DNA from: Minisyncoccota bacterium
Lineage (GTDB): Bacteria; Patescibacteriota; Minisyncoccia; Moranbacterales; GCA-2747515
DNA: 35,474 nucleotides
NCBI GenBank assembly: GCA_020629675.1
Contig: JAHDCW010000003.1
Coordinates: 19,924-55,397 of the forward strand
Reading direction: 5' to 3'
Positions within the stretch are counted from its first letter, which is position 1. Each line of letters starts with the position of its first letter. This document shows, one piece after another, positions 15,678 to 22,352 of this stretch. The position numbers and the translations under genes are program-made. Below the pieces are notes generated by a model that had not been told where the DNA came from, searched no databases, and saw only the letters and a program-made list of their open reading frames with translations.

Positions 15678-15706
15678 TTGCAGATATTAATGTTTAATGT
15701 TATTTT
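15678..15706 (+). promoter_or_regulatory. Candidate promoter of hypothetical gene at 15740
   Basis: TTGCAG at 15678-15683 and TATTTT at 15701-15706 are 17 bases apart. Confidence 0.42.
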
Positions 15707-15739
15707 AAGTGTCCGTACTTTATGAAAGGAAGATGATAA

Positions 15740-16321
15740 ATGCCTTTGCGTGCTAAAAGTAAAACTCACCAACCTCTTTTTTCAAAATTAAAAACTCAAA
15801 AAGCTCGTTCACTCATTGTTGTACAAATTGATGAGCATCGAGCTCTCATTCTTGAAGCTGGAGAATCCTCAATTACTATAAGTGGTAAAGAGTTATCTCT
15901 TATGTCTGATGAGAGGTATGAGTCAAACAGCCTCGGTTTGTACGAATTGGGTGAGAATCCCGTTCCTTGCTATATAATGGGAGATCTATCAAAACCTTTG
16001 GATGATACTATCTACTTATTTCCAGTTGGCTCTGAATTTTCCCTACACTTTGATGTGAGTTTTTTTGCCGAGTTGGATCTAAAAGGGAAATATGAAATTT
16101 TTTGGTCACAGATCAATGCTAGAAATACTATTTTTTGGATAGGTCGATGTGACTGTACTGGTTCATGGGCGATACTGGAACAGGGTGAAATGCAGAAATT
16201 CTTTTTTATTGCATTTGATGATCTAAGGCGTGATCTGACGACTGAACAGCGTCACTATCACGGTATAAACATCAAAAAGGTAGAGGATTTTTTTTCGGAA
16301 CTGGACGATTTGCCTTACTGA
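15740..16321 (+). CDS. Hypothetical protein (193 aa)
   Basis: I do not recognise this protein. It starts with a basic tract (MPLRAKSKTHQPLFSKLK), then a predominantly beta, soluble region with SLIVVQIDEHRALILEAGESSITISGKEL, and has an acidic tail ending VEDFFSELDDLPY. Aromatic residues are plentiful (NTIFWIGRCDCTGSWAILE). There is no signal peptide, membrane helix or known catalytic motif. GGAAG at 15728-15732 precedes ATG 15740 by about 7 bases, a clear ribosome-binding site unlike most neighbours. A strong terminator follows its stop by 12 bases, so it forms its own unit. Confidence 0.75.
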   Translation: MPLRAKSKTHQPLFSKLKTQKARSLIVVQIDEHRALILEAGESSITISGKELSLMSDERYESNSLGLYELGENPVPCYIMGDLSKPLDDTIYLFPVGSEFSLHFDVSFFAELDLKGKYEIFWSQINARNTIFWIGRCDCTGSWAILEQGEMQKFFFIAFDDLRRDLTTEQRHYHGINIKKVEDFFSELDDLPY

Positions 16322-16332
16322 GGGCTTATTGT

Positions 16333-16366
16333 AAAAACCTATTTTCTATTATGAGAATAGGTTTTT
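16333..16366. terminator. Bidirectional terminator between hypothetical gene and ABC permease
   Basis: A 14-bp stem (AAAAACCTATTTTC/GAGAATAGGTTTTT, one wobble) closes a TATTAT loop. Its right arm reaches the stop codon of the convergent ABC permease. Confidence 0.9.
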
Positions 16367-17126
16367 AATTTTTGATTTTATAGCCTGTGCGAAAGATATA
16401 GCTGAGAAGCCCAAAGCAAATCATCAAGAAAATGCTGATGAGAAGCGCGGAGATGAGAGGGTTGATCATAGCAATACCAAAGAAGCTCCAGCGTAGTCCC
16501 TCGATCATGTAGACAACGGGATTAGCGAGGCTGAGCGTTTGCCAAAATGGAGGAAGCATGTCGAGAGAGTAAAATACACCGCCCAAAAAGGAGAGGGGTG
16601 TCAGGATAATAACAGGGAATAGGGAAAGTTTTTCAAAACTATCTGCCCAAATACCAGTGATAAATCCAAAGAGAGAAAAACTAAACGCTGTCAGAAAAGC
16701 GAAAAAGAGCGCGATAAAAGGATGTTCGACAGGGATGGGTGTAAAAAACAGGGCGGTGATATAGATCAGTGCGCCGATAATGAGTGCACGTGTGGTGGCG
16801 GCGAGTGTGTAGCCAAGGGTTATTTCCGTGTAGGAGATAGGCGCGCTAAAGATTTCGTAGATTGTGCCGATAAAGCGTGGGAAGTAAATACCGCTTGAGG
16901 CTGCGCTCATACTGTTGGTAATGAGGCTCATCATGATGAGGCCTGGCACTATAAACTGCGCATAGCTAACTTCCAGATTAAAATCAACTTGCGAGCCAAT
17001 CGCGCTCCCAAACACGACGAAGTACAGTGCTGTCGTCATCACAGGTGAGATCAGCGTCTGGCCTGGCACGCGAAAAGTACGAGCCATTTCCTTGAAGTAG
17101 ATGGTGGCAAATCCTATTTTATTCAT
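16365..17126 (-). CDS. ABC-2 type exporter permease
   Basis: The 253-residue protein has about six hydrophobic helices and the DrrB/NodJ-type ABC-2 layout: an N-terminal RTFRVPGQTLISPVMTTALYF, a central YAQFIVPGLIMMSLITNS and LTPLSFLGGVFYSLDMLPP with the conserved GG.FYP-like helix break, then ANPVVYMIEGLR. It forms the membrane channel for the ATPase encoded immediately upstream and probably exports a lipid, glycoconjugate or drug; the substrate is unknown. I chose ATG 17126 (MNKIGFATIYFKE), which overlaps the ATPase stop by 8 bases, over an upstream TTG at 17159. No Shine-Dalgarno sequence is present, consistent with translational coupling. Confidence 0.9.
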   Translation of the reverse strand: MNKIGFATIYFKEMARTFRVPGQTLISPVMTTALYFVVFGSAIGSQVDFNLEVSYAQFIVPGLIMMSLITNSMSAASSGIYFPRFIGTIYEIFSAPISYTEITLGYTLAATTRALIIGALIYITALFFTPIPVEHPFIALFFAFLTAFSFSLFGFITGIWADSFEKLSLFPVIILTPLSFLGGVFYSLDMLPPFWQTLSLANPVVYMIEGLRWSFFGIAMINPLISALLISIFLMICFGLLSYIFRTGYKIKN

Positions 17127-18045
17127 GTTTTTGTGTGAGTGAGACAAAGATGTCCTCAAGTGAACTTTCTTCTGTTTGGATATCTGTAAATGTGATCGAT
17201 GAGCCTTTTATAGCTGTGAGAAGGGTGGTGATGCCAGTGTGTTCCGACTTTTTGTAGCTGTAAATGAGATTGTGACCATCATCACTTAGGGACAATCCGG
17301 AAAAATCAACGAGCTCAGGAGGGAGGGTGTCACAATTTTTGGTTAGTGTGAGAATAATTTTTTTCGTGCCGAGGCGGTTCATGAGAGCATCTTTTTCTTC
17401 GATAATCTTAATTTCACCATCTGCGATGACGCCGATGCGATCAGCCATCTCTTGTGCTTCCTCGATATAGTGTGTGGTTAGTATGATCGTCGTACCACGA
17501 TTTTTGAGTTTGGTTACCATGTCCCACATACCTTTGCGCAGTTCGACATCGACACCGGCTGTGGGCTCGTCCAAGAAAAGGATTTCTGGCTCATTCATGA
17601 GTGCTTTGGCGATGAGAACACGTCTTTTCATGCCACCTGAGAGCTCTTGGATTTTATTGTCTTTTTTGTCCCACAGGGATAGATCAGTAAGTACCTCCTC
17701 GATCAGTTTTTCATCGCGCGGCCGTCCATAAAACCCGCGAGCGTATGCAACTGTCTGTGTGACGGTCAGAAAAGGATCGAGGGTGATTTCTTGAGGGACG
17801 AGTCCTATATAGGAGCGCGTCTTGCGATAATCTTTGATGATGTCGTCATCGTTTACGGTGACGGTGCCAGTCGACGGTCGCACGAGGCCGCATATGATGC
17901 TGATGAGCGTTGTTTTGCCTGCACCATTTTGTCCGAGCAGCGCAAAGATTTCACCGCGTGTGATCGTGAAGTTTATATCCTTGAGTGCGACAAAACCATT
18001 GTCATACGCTTTGGTGAGATTTTGGATTGTGATAATGTTATTCAT
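17119..18045 (-). CDS. ABC transporter ATP-binding protein (DrrA/NatA-like)
   Basis: The 308-residue protein has Walker A GQNGAGKTT (residues 38-46), a Q-loop in IGLVPQEITLDPFLTV, signature LSGGMKRR, Walker B ILFLDEPTAGVD and the switch histidine in TTHYIEEA. A C-terminal domain of about 85 residues after the nucleotide-binding core, typical of ABC-2 exporter ATPases, is present. The start at ATG 18045 is set by an extended -10 (TGCTACAAT) only 8 bases upstream; an ATG-like start at 18081 would lie upstream of this promoter. The mRNA is thus predicted leaderless. It overlaps the permease gene by 8 bases and powers the same exporter. Confidence 0.94.
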   Translation of the reverse strand: MNNIITIQNLTKAYDNGFVALKDINFTITRGEIFALLGQNGAGKTTLISIICGLVRPSTGTVTVNDDDIIKDYRKTRSYIGLVPQEITLDPFLTVTQTVAYARGFYGRPRDEKLIEEVLTDLSLWDKKDNKIQELSGGMKRRVLIAKALMNEPEILFLDEPTAGVDVELRKGMWDMVTKLKNRGTTIILTTHYIEEAQEMADRIGVIADGEIKIIEEKDALMNRLGTKKIILTLTKNCDTLPPELVDFSGLSLSDDGHNLIYSYKKSEHTGITTLLTAIKGSSITFTDIQTEESSLEDIFVSLTQKHE

Positions 18046-18053
18046 TGTCGTGT

Positions 18054-18081
18054 ATTGTAGCACTTTCTTAAGCTTCGTCAT
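18054..18081 (-). promoter_or_regulatory. Promoter of the ABC exporter operon, leaderless
   Basis: On the minus strand ATGACG (18081-18076) and TACAAT (18059-18054) are 16 bases apart, and TGC precedes the -10 to give an extended -10. ATG 18045 follows after 8 bases. Confidence 0.62.
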
Positions 18082-18105
18082 AGCAACAAAATGTTTGTCT
18101 TTAGG

Positions 18106-18135
18106 TTGGTTTTCGTGTTAGAGTCTAAATATTAT
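18106..18135 (+). promoter_or_regulatory. Candidate exonuclease promoter
   Basis: TTGGTT at 18106-18111 and TATTAT at 18130-18135 have an 18-base spacer. Transcription would start within a few bases of ATG 18147. Confidence 0.4.
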
Positions 18136-18146
18136 AGAGTCAGTGC

Positions 18147-18722
18147 ATGACCTCGGTTGTGTGTAACATAAAAATCATGGAGCCGCTTGCACAATTTATT
18201 CCTTTTAGTGATGATATTGTTTTTTTTGATGCTGAGTTTACATCACTTGACCTTGCAAAAGGAGAGTTGATGGCAGTCGGTATGGTGTCTCTGGATGGAG
18301 CGCGCGAAATGTATTTCGAGCTTGATTATAATCCGGATACAGTTTCACCGTGGACACAGGAGCATGTCGTACCTCACCTCACGGGTCAAAAAAAATCACA
18401 AGCTGAGGGTAGGGAGATGATCCGCGCTTTTTGTGGTAGTTCAGAGCCGCACCTCGTCGCAACCGTTAATCAGTGGGATATGGCGTTTTTTCATAAGTTT
18501 TTTAGAAGTGAGGATGAGCCGATTAATCGTATCCCGATTGATTTTGCGTCAATGCTGTTTGCGATGGGGCTCAATCCTGCGCGCACGATCGACGATGAAA
18601 AGGAGTATTTTTATGAGTCTTTTGGGATTTCGCTCGCTGACTATAACTTGCACAATGCTTTGGATGATACGCGTCTGATGCGCGATCTATATGTAAAGCT
18701 CTCCGCTAAATCGATTCACTAG
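18147..18722 (+). CDS. DEDDh 3'-5' exonuclease (RNase T/DnaQ-like)
   Basis: The 191-residue protein has all DEDDh metal-binding residues: Asp28 and Glu30 in FFDAEFTSLD, Asp111 in VNQWDMAFFHKF, and His169 with Asp174 in HNALDDTRL. Such enzymes remove nucleotides from the 3' end of DNA or RNA. The domain fills the whole protein, so it is free-standing; role in RNA maturation or DNA repair is open. ATG 18177 (MEPLAQFIPF) is an alternative start closer to the domain. Its stop TAG at 18720-18722 shares a base with a GTG of the next gene, so the exonuclease and MGMT-like genes are coupled. Confidence 0.87.
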   Translation: MTSVVCNIKIMEPLAQFIPFSDDIVFFDAEFTSLDLAKGELMAVGMVSLDGAREMYFELDYNPDTVSPWTQEHVVPHLTGQKKSQAEGREMIRAFCGSSEPHLVATVNQWDMAFFHKFFRSEDEPINRIPIDFASMLFAMGLNPARTIDDEKEYFYESFGISLADYNLHNALDDTRLMRDLYVKLSAKSIH

Positions 18723-18727
18723 TGTCT

Positions 18728-19018
18728 ATGAAATCATTTTCTGATCGGGTTTATGATGTTGTCGCAGCGATACCGAAAGGTAAGGTGATGAGTTATGGTG
18801 AGGTAGCGCGTCGTGCTGGAAGTCCGCGGGCACACCGAGCAGTCGGAAGCTGTATGAATAAAAACCGTGATTTTCAAAATATCCCGTGTCACCGAGTCGT
18901 ATGCGGTGACGGCAGTGTGGGGCTCTACAATGGAGGGGAAGAGAGGAAAATTGCCCTCCTTGAAAGTGAAGGTGTTGCGGTTGTGGATGGTCGTGTCCAT
19001 GAGTTGCAGATGATGTAA
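18728..19018 (+). CDS. Short MGMT-like O6-alkylguanine-DNA alkyltransferase
   Basis: The 96-residue protein is just the DNA-binding domain of methylguanine methyltransferase. It has GKVMSYGEVARRAG (helix-turn-helix), the arginine finger in RAVGSCMNKN, and active-site IPCHRVV with Cys54 present. The domain ends with ERKIALLESEGV. Full-size Ogt/Ada proteins carry an extra N-terminal domain, missing here. Alkyltransferase-like (ATL) proteins of similar size have Trp or Ala in place of this cysteine, so the retained Cys favours a working suicide repair enzyme. ATG 18728 was chosen; GTG 18722 overlaps the exonuclease stop. A role in alkylation repair next to an exonuclease fits. Confidence 0.88.
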   Translation: MKSFSDRVYDVVAAIPKGKVMSYGEVARRAGSPRAHRAVGSCMNKNRDFQNIPCHRVVCGDGSVGLYNGGEERKIALLESEGVAVVDGRVHELQMM

Positions 19019-19039
19019 GAGATTAAATTAAATTATTGT

Positions 19040-20173
19040 ATGTTAGGTAGGTTAGTGACAGTGCTCGTCGTCGTAGGACTTTCTGTGGGGACGATTTATT
19101 TCGTAATGGGTGGTAATGCGCAGGACGATCTCTACTCTGGTGGTGAGAGGTATGAGCCTACAGCGCTTGATGCTGTATCACAAAATACAAATCTCTACGA
19201 CGATATTGCACCCATTGATTATGTGTCGCACTACGAAAAAGAGGGGTTGTACGAAATATACGTCTCTGAGGATGGGCTGTCACAGGATGAGTGTACGCAG
19301 CTCGAAAAGTATGACCCGATGCTCACCGTATGTTTTTTTACGTGTAGCGCTCCGGCTGAGTGTGCGCAGATCCAGCGAAACATCGATGCGGTTTTAGATG
19401 AGTGGGAAGGTGACTTCGCATTTGATGATCAACATATCCATGATGAGGCTAAAAATACTGATGTAGATCGCGAGCTGGTGCGCTACCGCGTTGTGCCTAC
19501 GGAAATTTTGGTATATAAAAATGGAAATGACGCGGTGGATTACAGGGAGCTGTGGCAACAGGTTGCGACACTTTCTCGCAATACACTGTCAAATCAGTTT
19601 ATTGGTGAGTTTTCGATTTACGATGATGAGGAAAGTGATGCTATTGCTTATGTGGAACTTCTTGGAGGTACGTCAAAATGGTCACTAAGCGTCAACCTAG
19701 CGATGACCAGAGGTGAGCAAGAGCATGAAAACATGATGACGTATATTCATGAGTTAGCACACATCGAGACTCTTAATGCCTCACAGGTTGATCCGCTTGT
19801 CGCACCTGAAAATTGCACGTATTTCTTTACGGGTGAGGGGTGTGCACGAGAAGATTCCTATATTAATGCTTTTGTGACACGATTTTGGCCAGCTGATGAT
19901 ATTGATCAGGTTGATCATATTGCAGAGACAGAGGGGGGAAACCCCGTCTACACTGCAAATCCAGAGCACTTTGTAAACGACTACGCTGCGACCAACCCAG
20001 GTGAGGATATTGCAGAAAGTTTTGCATACTTTGTAATAAAAGGTAAGCGAGATAATGCTGATACAGTCGCACAGGAGAAAATAAATTTCTTTTATGAGTA
20101 TCCTGAGCTTGTTGCTTTGCGGCAGGATATGCGTCGTGCACTTCAGAAACCTCGTAGTTATGTACAGCGATAA
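19040..20173 (+). CDS. Membrane-anchored HExxH metallopeptidase-like protein
   Basis: The 377-residue protein has a single N-terminal hydrophobic helix (residues 4-24) and then a long extracytoplasmic domain. HELAH at 237-241 matches the HExxH zincin motif, and Glu326 in EDIAESFAYF, about 85 residues later, is a plausible third zinc ligand as in gluzincin-like folds. Cysteines at about 85, 98, 102 and 108 in the first half, and 259 and 268 in the second, could form disulfides. The first half (30-200) has no motif I know. It looks like a surface peptidase, but the family is unassigned. The alpha/beta hydrolase gene follows 4 bases after the stop. Confidence 0.82.
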   Translation: MLGRLVTVLVVVGLSVGTIYFVMGGNAQDDLYSGGERYEPTALDAVSQNTNLYDDIAPIDYVSHYEKEGLYEIYVSEDGLSQDECTQLEKYDPMLTVCFFTCSAPAECAQIQRNIDAVLDEWEGDFAFDDQHIHDEAKNTDVDRELVRYRVVPTEILVYKNGNDAVDYRELWQQVATLSRNTLSNQFIGEFSIYDDEESDAIAYVELLGGTSKWSLSVNLAMTRGEQEHENMMTYIHELAHIETLNASQVDPLVAPENCTYFFTGEGCAREDSYINAFVTRFWPADDIDQVDHIAETEGGNPVYTANPEHFVNDYAATNPGEDIAESFAYFVIKGKRDNADTVAQEKINFFYEYPELVALRQDMRRALQKPRSYVQR

Positions 20174-20177
20174 AGGT

Positions 20178-20801
20178 ATGGAGAAGTATAATATTATTTT
20201 TATTCATGGAGGAGAAGAGTTTCTCACGTATGAGGATTACTTGGAGTATCTTCGCAGTTATCCGCTAGAGCGTCTCGTGGGTGTGAGGGAAAAGAATTGG
20301 CGTGATCATCTCCCGGATGATCTTGGTGAGTCATATAAAATGTTTGCACCGTCTATGCCAAATAGCAAAAACGCTCGCTATGGGGAGTGGGAGATTTGGT
20401 TTGAAAAATGCATCCCACTTTTTGCTGAGGAGGGTGTGCATCTCATCGGTCATTCACTTGGCGGGGCGTTTTTGTTGAAATATCTTAGTCAGAATCACCC
20501 CTCTTTTAAAATCAGGAGTGTTCACTTGATCGCCGCTGTAGTTGATAATCAGGATCTTGAAGCTTGTTTAAGGACGTTTAAGGTGGATCTCGATGAGATG
20601 CGCACCTCTTGTTTGCAGGATCTCAAGGTGCATATTTATCATTCTGTTGATGATACAATTGTGCCGTACAGTCATGGGGAGCGAATTCATGAGACATTGT
20701 CCGCATCGCAGCTCTACACATTTGACGATCAAGGTCATTTTATTTTCTTAGAACATTTTACAGAGCTCACAAGAAATATCCTGGCAGGTGCTCGTTTGTA
20801 G
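20178..20801 (+). CDS. Alpha/beta hydrolase (RBBP9/YdeN-like serine hydrolase)
   Basis: The 207-residue protein starts YNIIFIHGGEEF, the oxyanion-strand region. The nucleophile elbow is GHSLGG with Ser93, the acid is probably Asp158 or Asp159 in YHSVDDTIVPYSHG, and the base is His187 in DDQGHFIFLEHF. The arrangement and length resemble the RBBP9/YdeN group of small serine hydrolases, whose physiological substrates are largely unknown. ATG 20178 was preferred because it opens directly into the first beta strand; upstream ATG 20160 overlaps the peptidase gene. It is cytosolic by sequence and probably cotranscribed with the peptidase. Confidence 0.86.
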   Translation: MEKYNIIFIHGGEEFLTYEDYLEYLRSYPLERLVGVREKNWRDHLPDDLGESYKMFAPSMPNSKNARYGEWEIWFEKCIPLFAEEGVHLIGHSLGGAFLLKYLSQNHPSFKIRSVHLIAAVVDNQDLEACLRTFKVDLDEMRTSCLQDLKVHIYHSVDDTIVPYSHGERIHETLSASQLYTFDDQGHFIFLEHFTELTRNILAGARL

Positions 20802-20860
20802 ACAAGTACATCGTAATATGTTATAAAAAAAGCTACCTGCCATAATACGAGAGGATTGCC

Positions 20861-21205
20861 GTGTCAGAAGAAAAAAGCCTTAAAGATGTTGCTGATTATA
20901 TGCATACGCAAATAGATCCATCGGGAGGGTGGCAAACGATGCAGATCACGAAAGATGATTTGAGGGGTAGATATATCGCAAAATCTACGCAACTAGAATT
21001 AAAACTTTCTGATGCTGATTTGCTCTTTGTGCGCATTGAGGGTGCGGTGCATTTTTTCTTGGGAGAATGCGAAGAGGGTATCGGCTGCATTGTGCCAGTA
21101 TTTGGCACCACCAACGTGCGTGAACATCTTGCAGTGGATGAGGCTGATCTACTAAAATCAGCCAAGGAAGATCTTAATCAGCTTGTTGAGCAAGCGAGTA
21201 CTTAA
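20861..21205 (+). CDS. Hypothetical protein (114 aa)
   Basis: I do not recognise this protein. It is soluble and acidic, with a helix-strand-strand pattern: MHTQIDPSGGWQTMQITKDDLRGRY, then strands in LELKLSDADLLFVRIEGAVHFFLGE and a Cys pair CEEGIGC at about 70-76, and a helical C-terminus ending LVEQAST. The start is GTG 20861 with GAGGA at 20851-20855, 5 bases away, a canonical ribosome-binding site. A strong terminator follows its stop by about 24 bases. Confidence 0.72.
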   Translation: MSEEKSLKDVADYMHTQIDPSGGWQTMQITKDDLRGRYIAKSTQLELKLSDADLLFVRIEGAVHFFLGECEEGIGCIVPVFGTTNVREHLAVDEADLLKSAKEDLNQLVEQAST

Positions 21206-21229
21206 GGCAAGTTGACCTTAGTTAAAATT

Positions 21230-21258
21230 GCTGTTGCAAATCTTGCAGCAGCTTTTTT
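21230..21258 (+). terminator. Rho-independent terminator upstream of the str operon
   Basis: GCTGTTGCAA pairs with TTGCAGCAGC (one G-U pair) around ATC and is followed by a T run. It insulates the ribosomal operon. Confidence 0.87.
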
Positions 21259-21259
21259 C

Positions 21260-21288
21260 TTGACATTTTTACCTTTCTCATTTATATT
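21260..21288 (+). promoter_or_regulatory. Strong promoter of the rpsL-rpsG-fusA operon
   Basis: A perfect TTGACA (21260-21265) and TATATT (21283-21288) have a 17-base spacer, starting directly after the upstream terminator. The leader to rpsL is about 110 bases, by far the longest in the window. A second TATAAT at 21380-21385 could be an internal promoter, though it lacks a good -35. Confidence 0.82.
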
Positions 21289-21294
21289 TATGAG

Positions 21295-21403
21295 GTCAGC
21301 AGAATATAGGCCCAAGCAACCAAGGGGTTGCGCCAGAAGTCTTAGTATGCTGGCGATTTTTTGTACATAAGTATTTATATATAATTCATTTAAATTATTC
21401 ATT
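21295..21403 (+). promoter_or_regulatory. Structured rpsL leader with putative attenuator
   Basis: Two hairpins share bases. The first pairs GCAACC (21316-21321) with GGTTGC (21326-21331) around AAGG, extendable by GGC/GCC across a bulge. The second pairs CGCCAG (21331-21336) with CTGGCG (21350-21355), then A and six T residues (21357-21362), which is terminator-like. Because the arms overlap at 21331-21334 the two forms cannot fully coexist. This suggests regulated read-through into rpsL. It matches no riboswitch I know. Confidence 0.55.
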
Positions 21404-21817
21404 GTGCCAACAATCAATCAGCTCAAGCGCCGACCGCGCAAAAGTAAGTCTAAAAAGACGAAATCGCCTGCGATGACGTATGTTTTCAATACGCTTCAAA
21501 ATAAGCCGATCCCTTCGCAGAGTCCATTTAAGCGAGGTGTATGTGTAAAAGTATCAACGGTAACACCAAAAAAGCCTAACTCAGCACTTCGTAAGATTGC
21601 GCGTGTAAAGCTTACTAATGGCATGGAGGTAACTGCTTACATCGGTGGAGAGGGACATAACCTTCAGGAGCACTCTATTGTTATGATCCGTGGAGGGCGT
21701 GTTAAGGATCTTCCAGGTGTGCGCTATCACGTTGTGCGTGGTGTACTTGACTGTGCTGGTGTCGAGGGGCGGAACCAAGGTCGCTCAAAGTATGGGACCA
21801 AAAAGGCCAAGTCATAA
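21404..21817 (+). CDS. rpsL: Ribosomal protein S12
   Basis: S12 sits in the 30S decoding centre. The 137-residue protein has the conserved TINQL start, [17 protein letters not shown] containing the lysine associated with streptomycin sensitivity, [33 protein letters not shown] with the methylthio-acceptor aspartate region, and a basic tail ending GTKKAKS. Translation begins at GTG 21404 since no ATG precedes PTINQL. There is no Shine-Dalgarno sequence. Residues at the classical resistance positions look wild type. First gene of the str operon. Confidence 0.98.
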   Translation: MPTINQLKRRPRKSKSKKTKSPAMTYVFNTLQNKPIPSQSPFKRGVCVKVSTVTPKKPNSALRKIARVKLTNGMEVTAYIGGEGHNLQEHSIVMIRGGRVKDLPGVRYHVVRGVLDCAGVEGRNQGRSKYGTKKAKS

Positions 21818-21851
21818 TTTTTATCTTTAACTTTTTTTATTACTAACGTTT

Positions 21852-22319
21852 ATGCCACGTAGAAAAAAAACATTCCGTAAATCATGGCGACCTGATCCTG
21901 TCTACAATAACCTTCTCGTAGGGCGATTCATCGGACAGATTATGCTTGATGGAAAACGCTCTGTTGCAGAGAGAATTGTTTATGATGCATTTGATGCAAT
22001 TCAGGAGAAGACTGGAAAAGGTGGACTTAATGTCTTTGAACAGGCAATCAAAAATGTATCACCACTCGTAGCGCTTAAGTCACGTCGTATCGGTGGGGCG
22101 AACTACCAGGTACCAGTACCTGTAGTCGGTGACCGTCGTCAGACGCTTGCAATGCGCTGGATTCGAGAGGCATGCCGCAAACAAAAAGGGAAGAGTATGG
22201 CGGATCGCTTGGCGATTGAGCTGATCGCTGCAAGTGAAAAAGAAGGTGCGTCTATGAAAAAACGCGAAGAAACGCACAAACAGGCAGAAGCAAACAAGGC
22301 GTTTGCACACTTTGCTTAG
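21852..22319 (+). CDS. rpsG: Ribosomal protein S7
   Basis: S7 is the primary assembly protein of the 30S head and, in some bacteria, represses its own operon. The 155-residue protein has MPRRKK, VYNNLLVGRFIGQIMLDGKRSVAERIVYDAF, VSPLVALKSRRIGGANYQVPVPV and RWIREACRKQKGKSMADRLAIELIAAS, all standard S7 segments, in the usual length. It lies 34 bases after rpsL and 33 before fusA. No Shine-Dalgarno sequence precedes its ATG, even though it is an internal operon gene. Confidence 0.98.
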   Translation: MPRRKKTFRKSWRPDPVYNNLLVGRFIGQIMLDGKRSVAERIVYDAFDAIQEKTGKGGLNVFEQAIKNVSPLVALKSRRIGGANYQVPVPVVGDRRQTLAMRWIREACRKQKGKSMADRLAIELIAASEKEGASMKKREETHKQAEANKAFAHFA

Positions 22320-22352
22320 TAGATTTTACCTTTTAAGTTATAAACAAAAATT

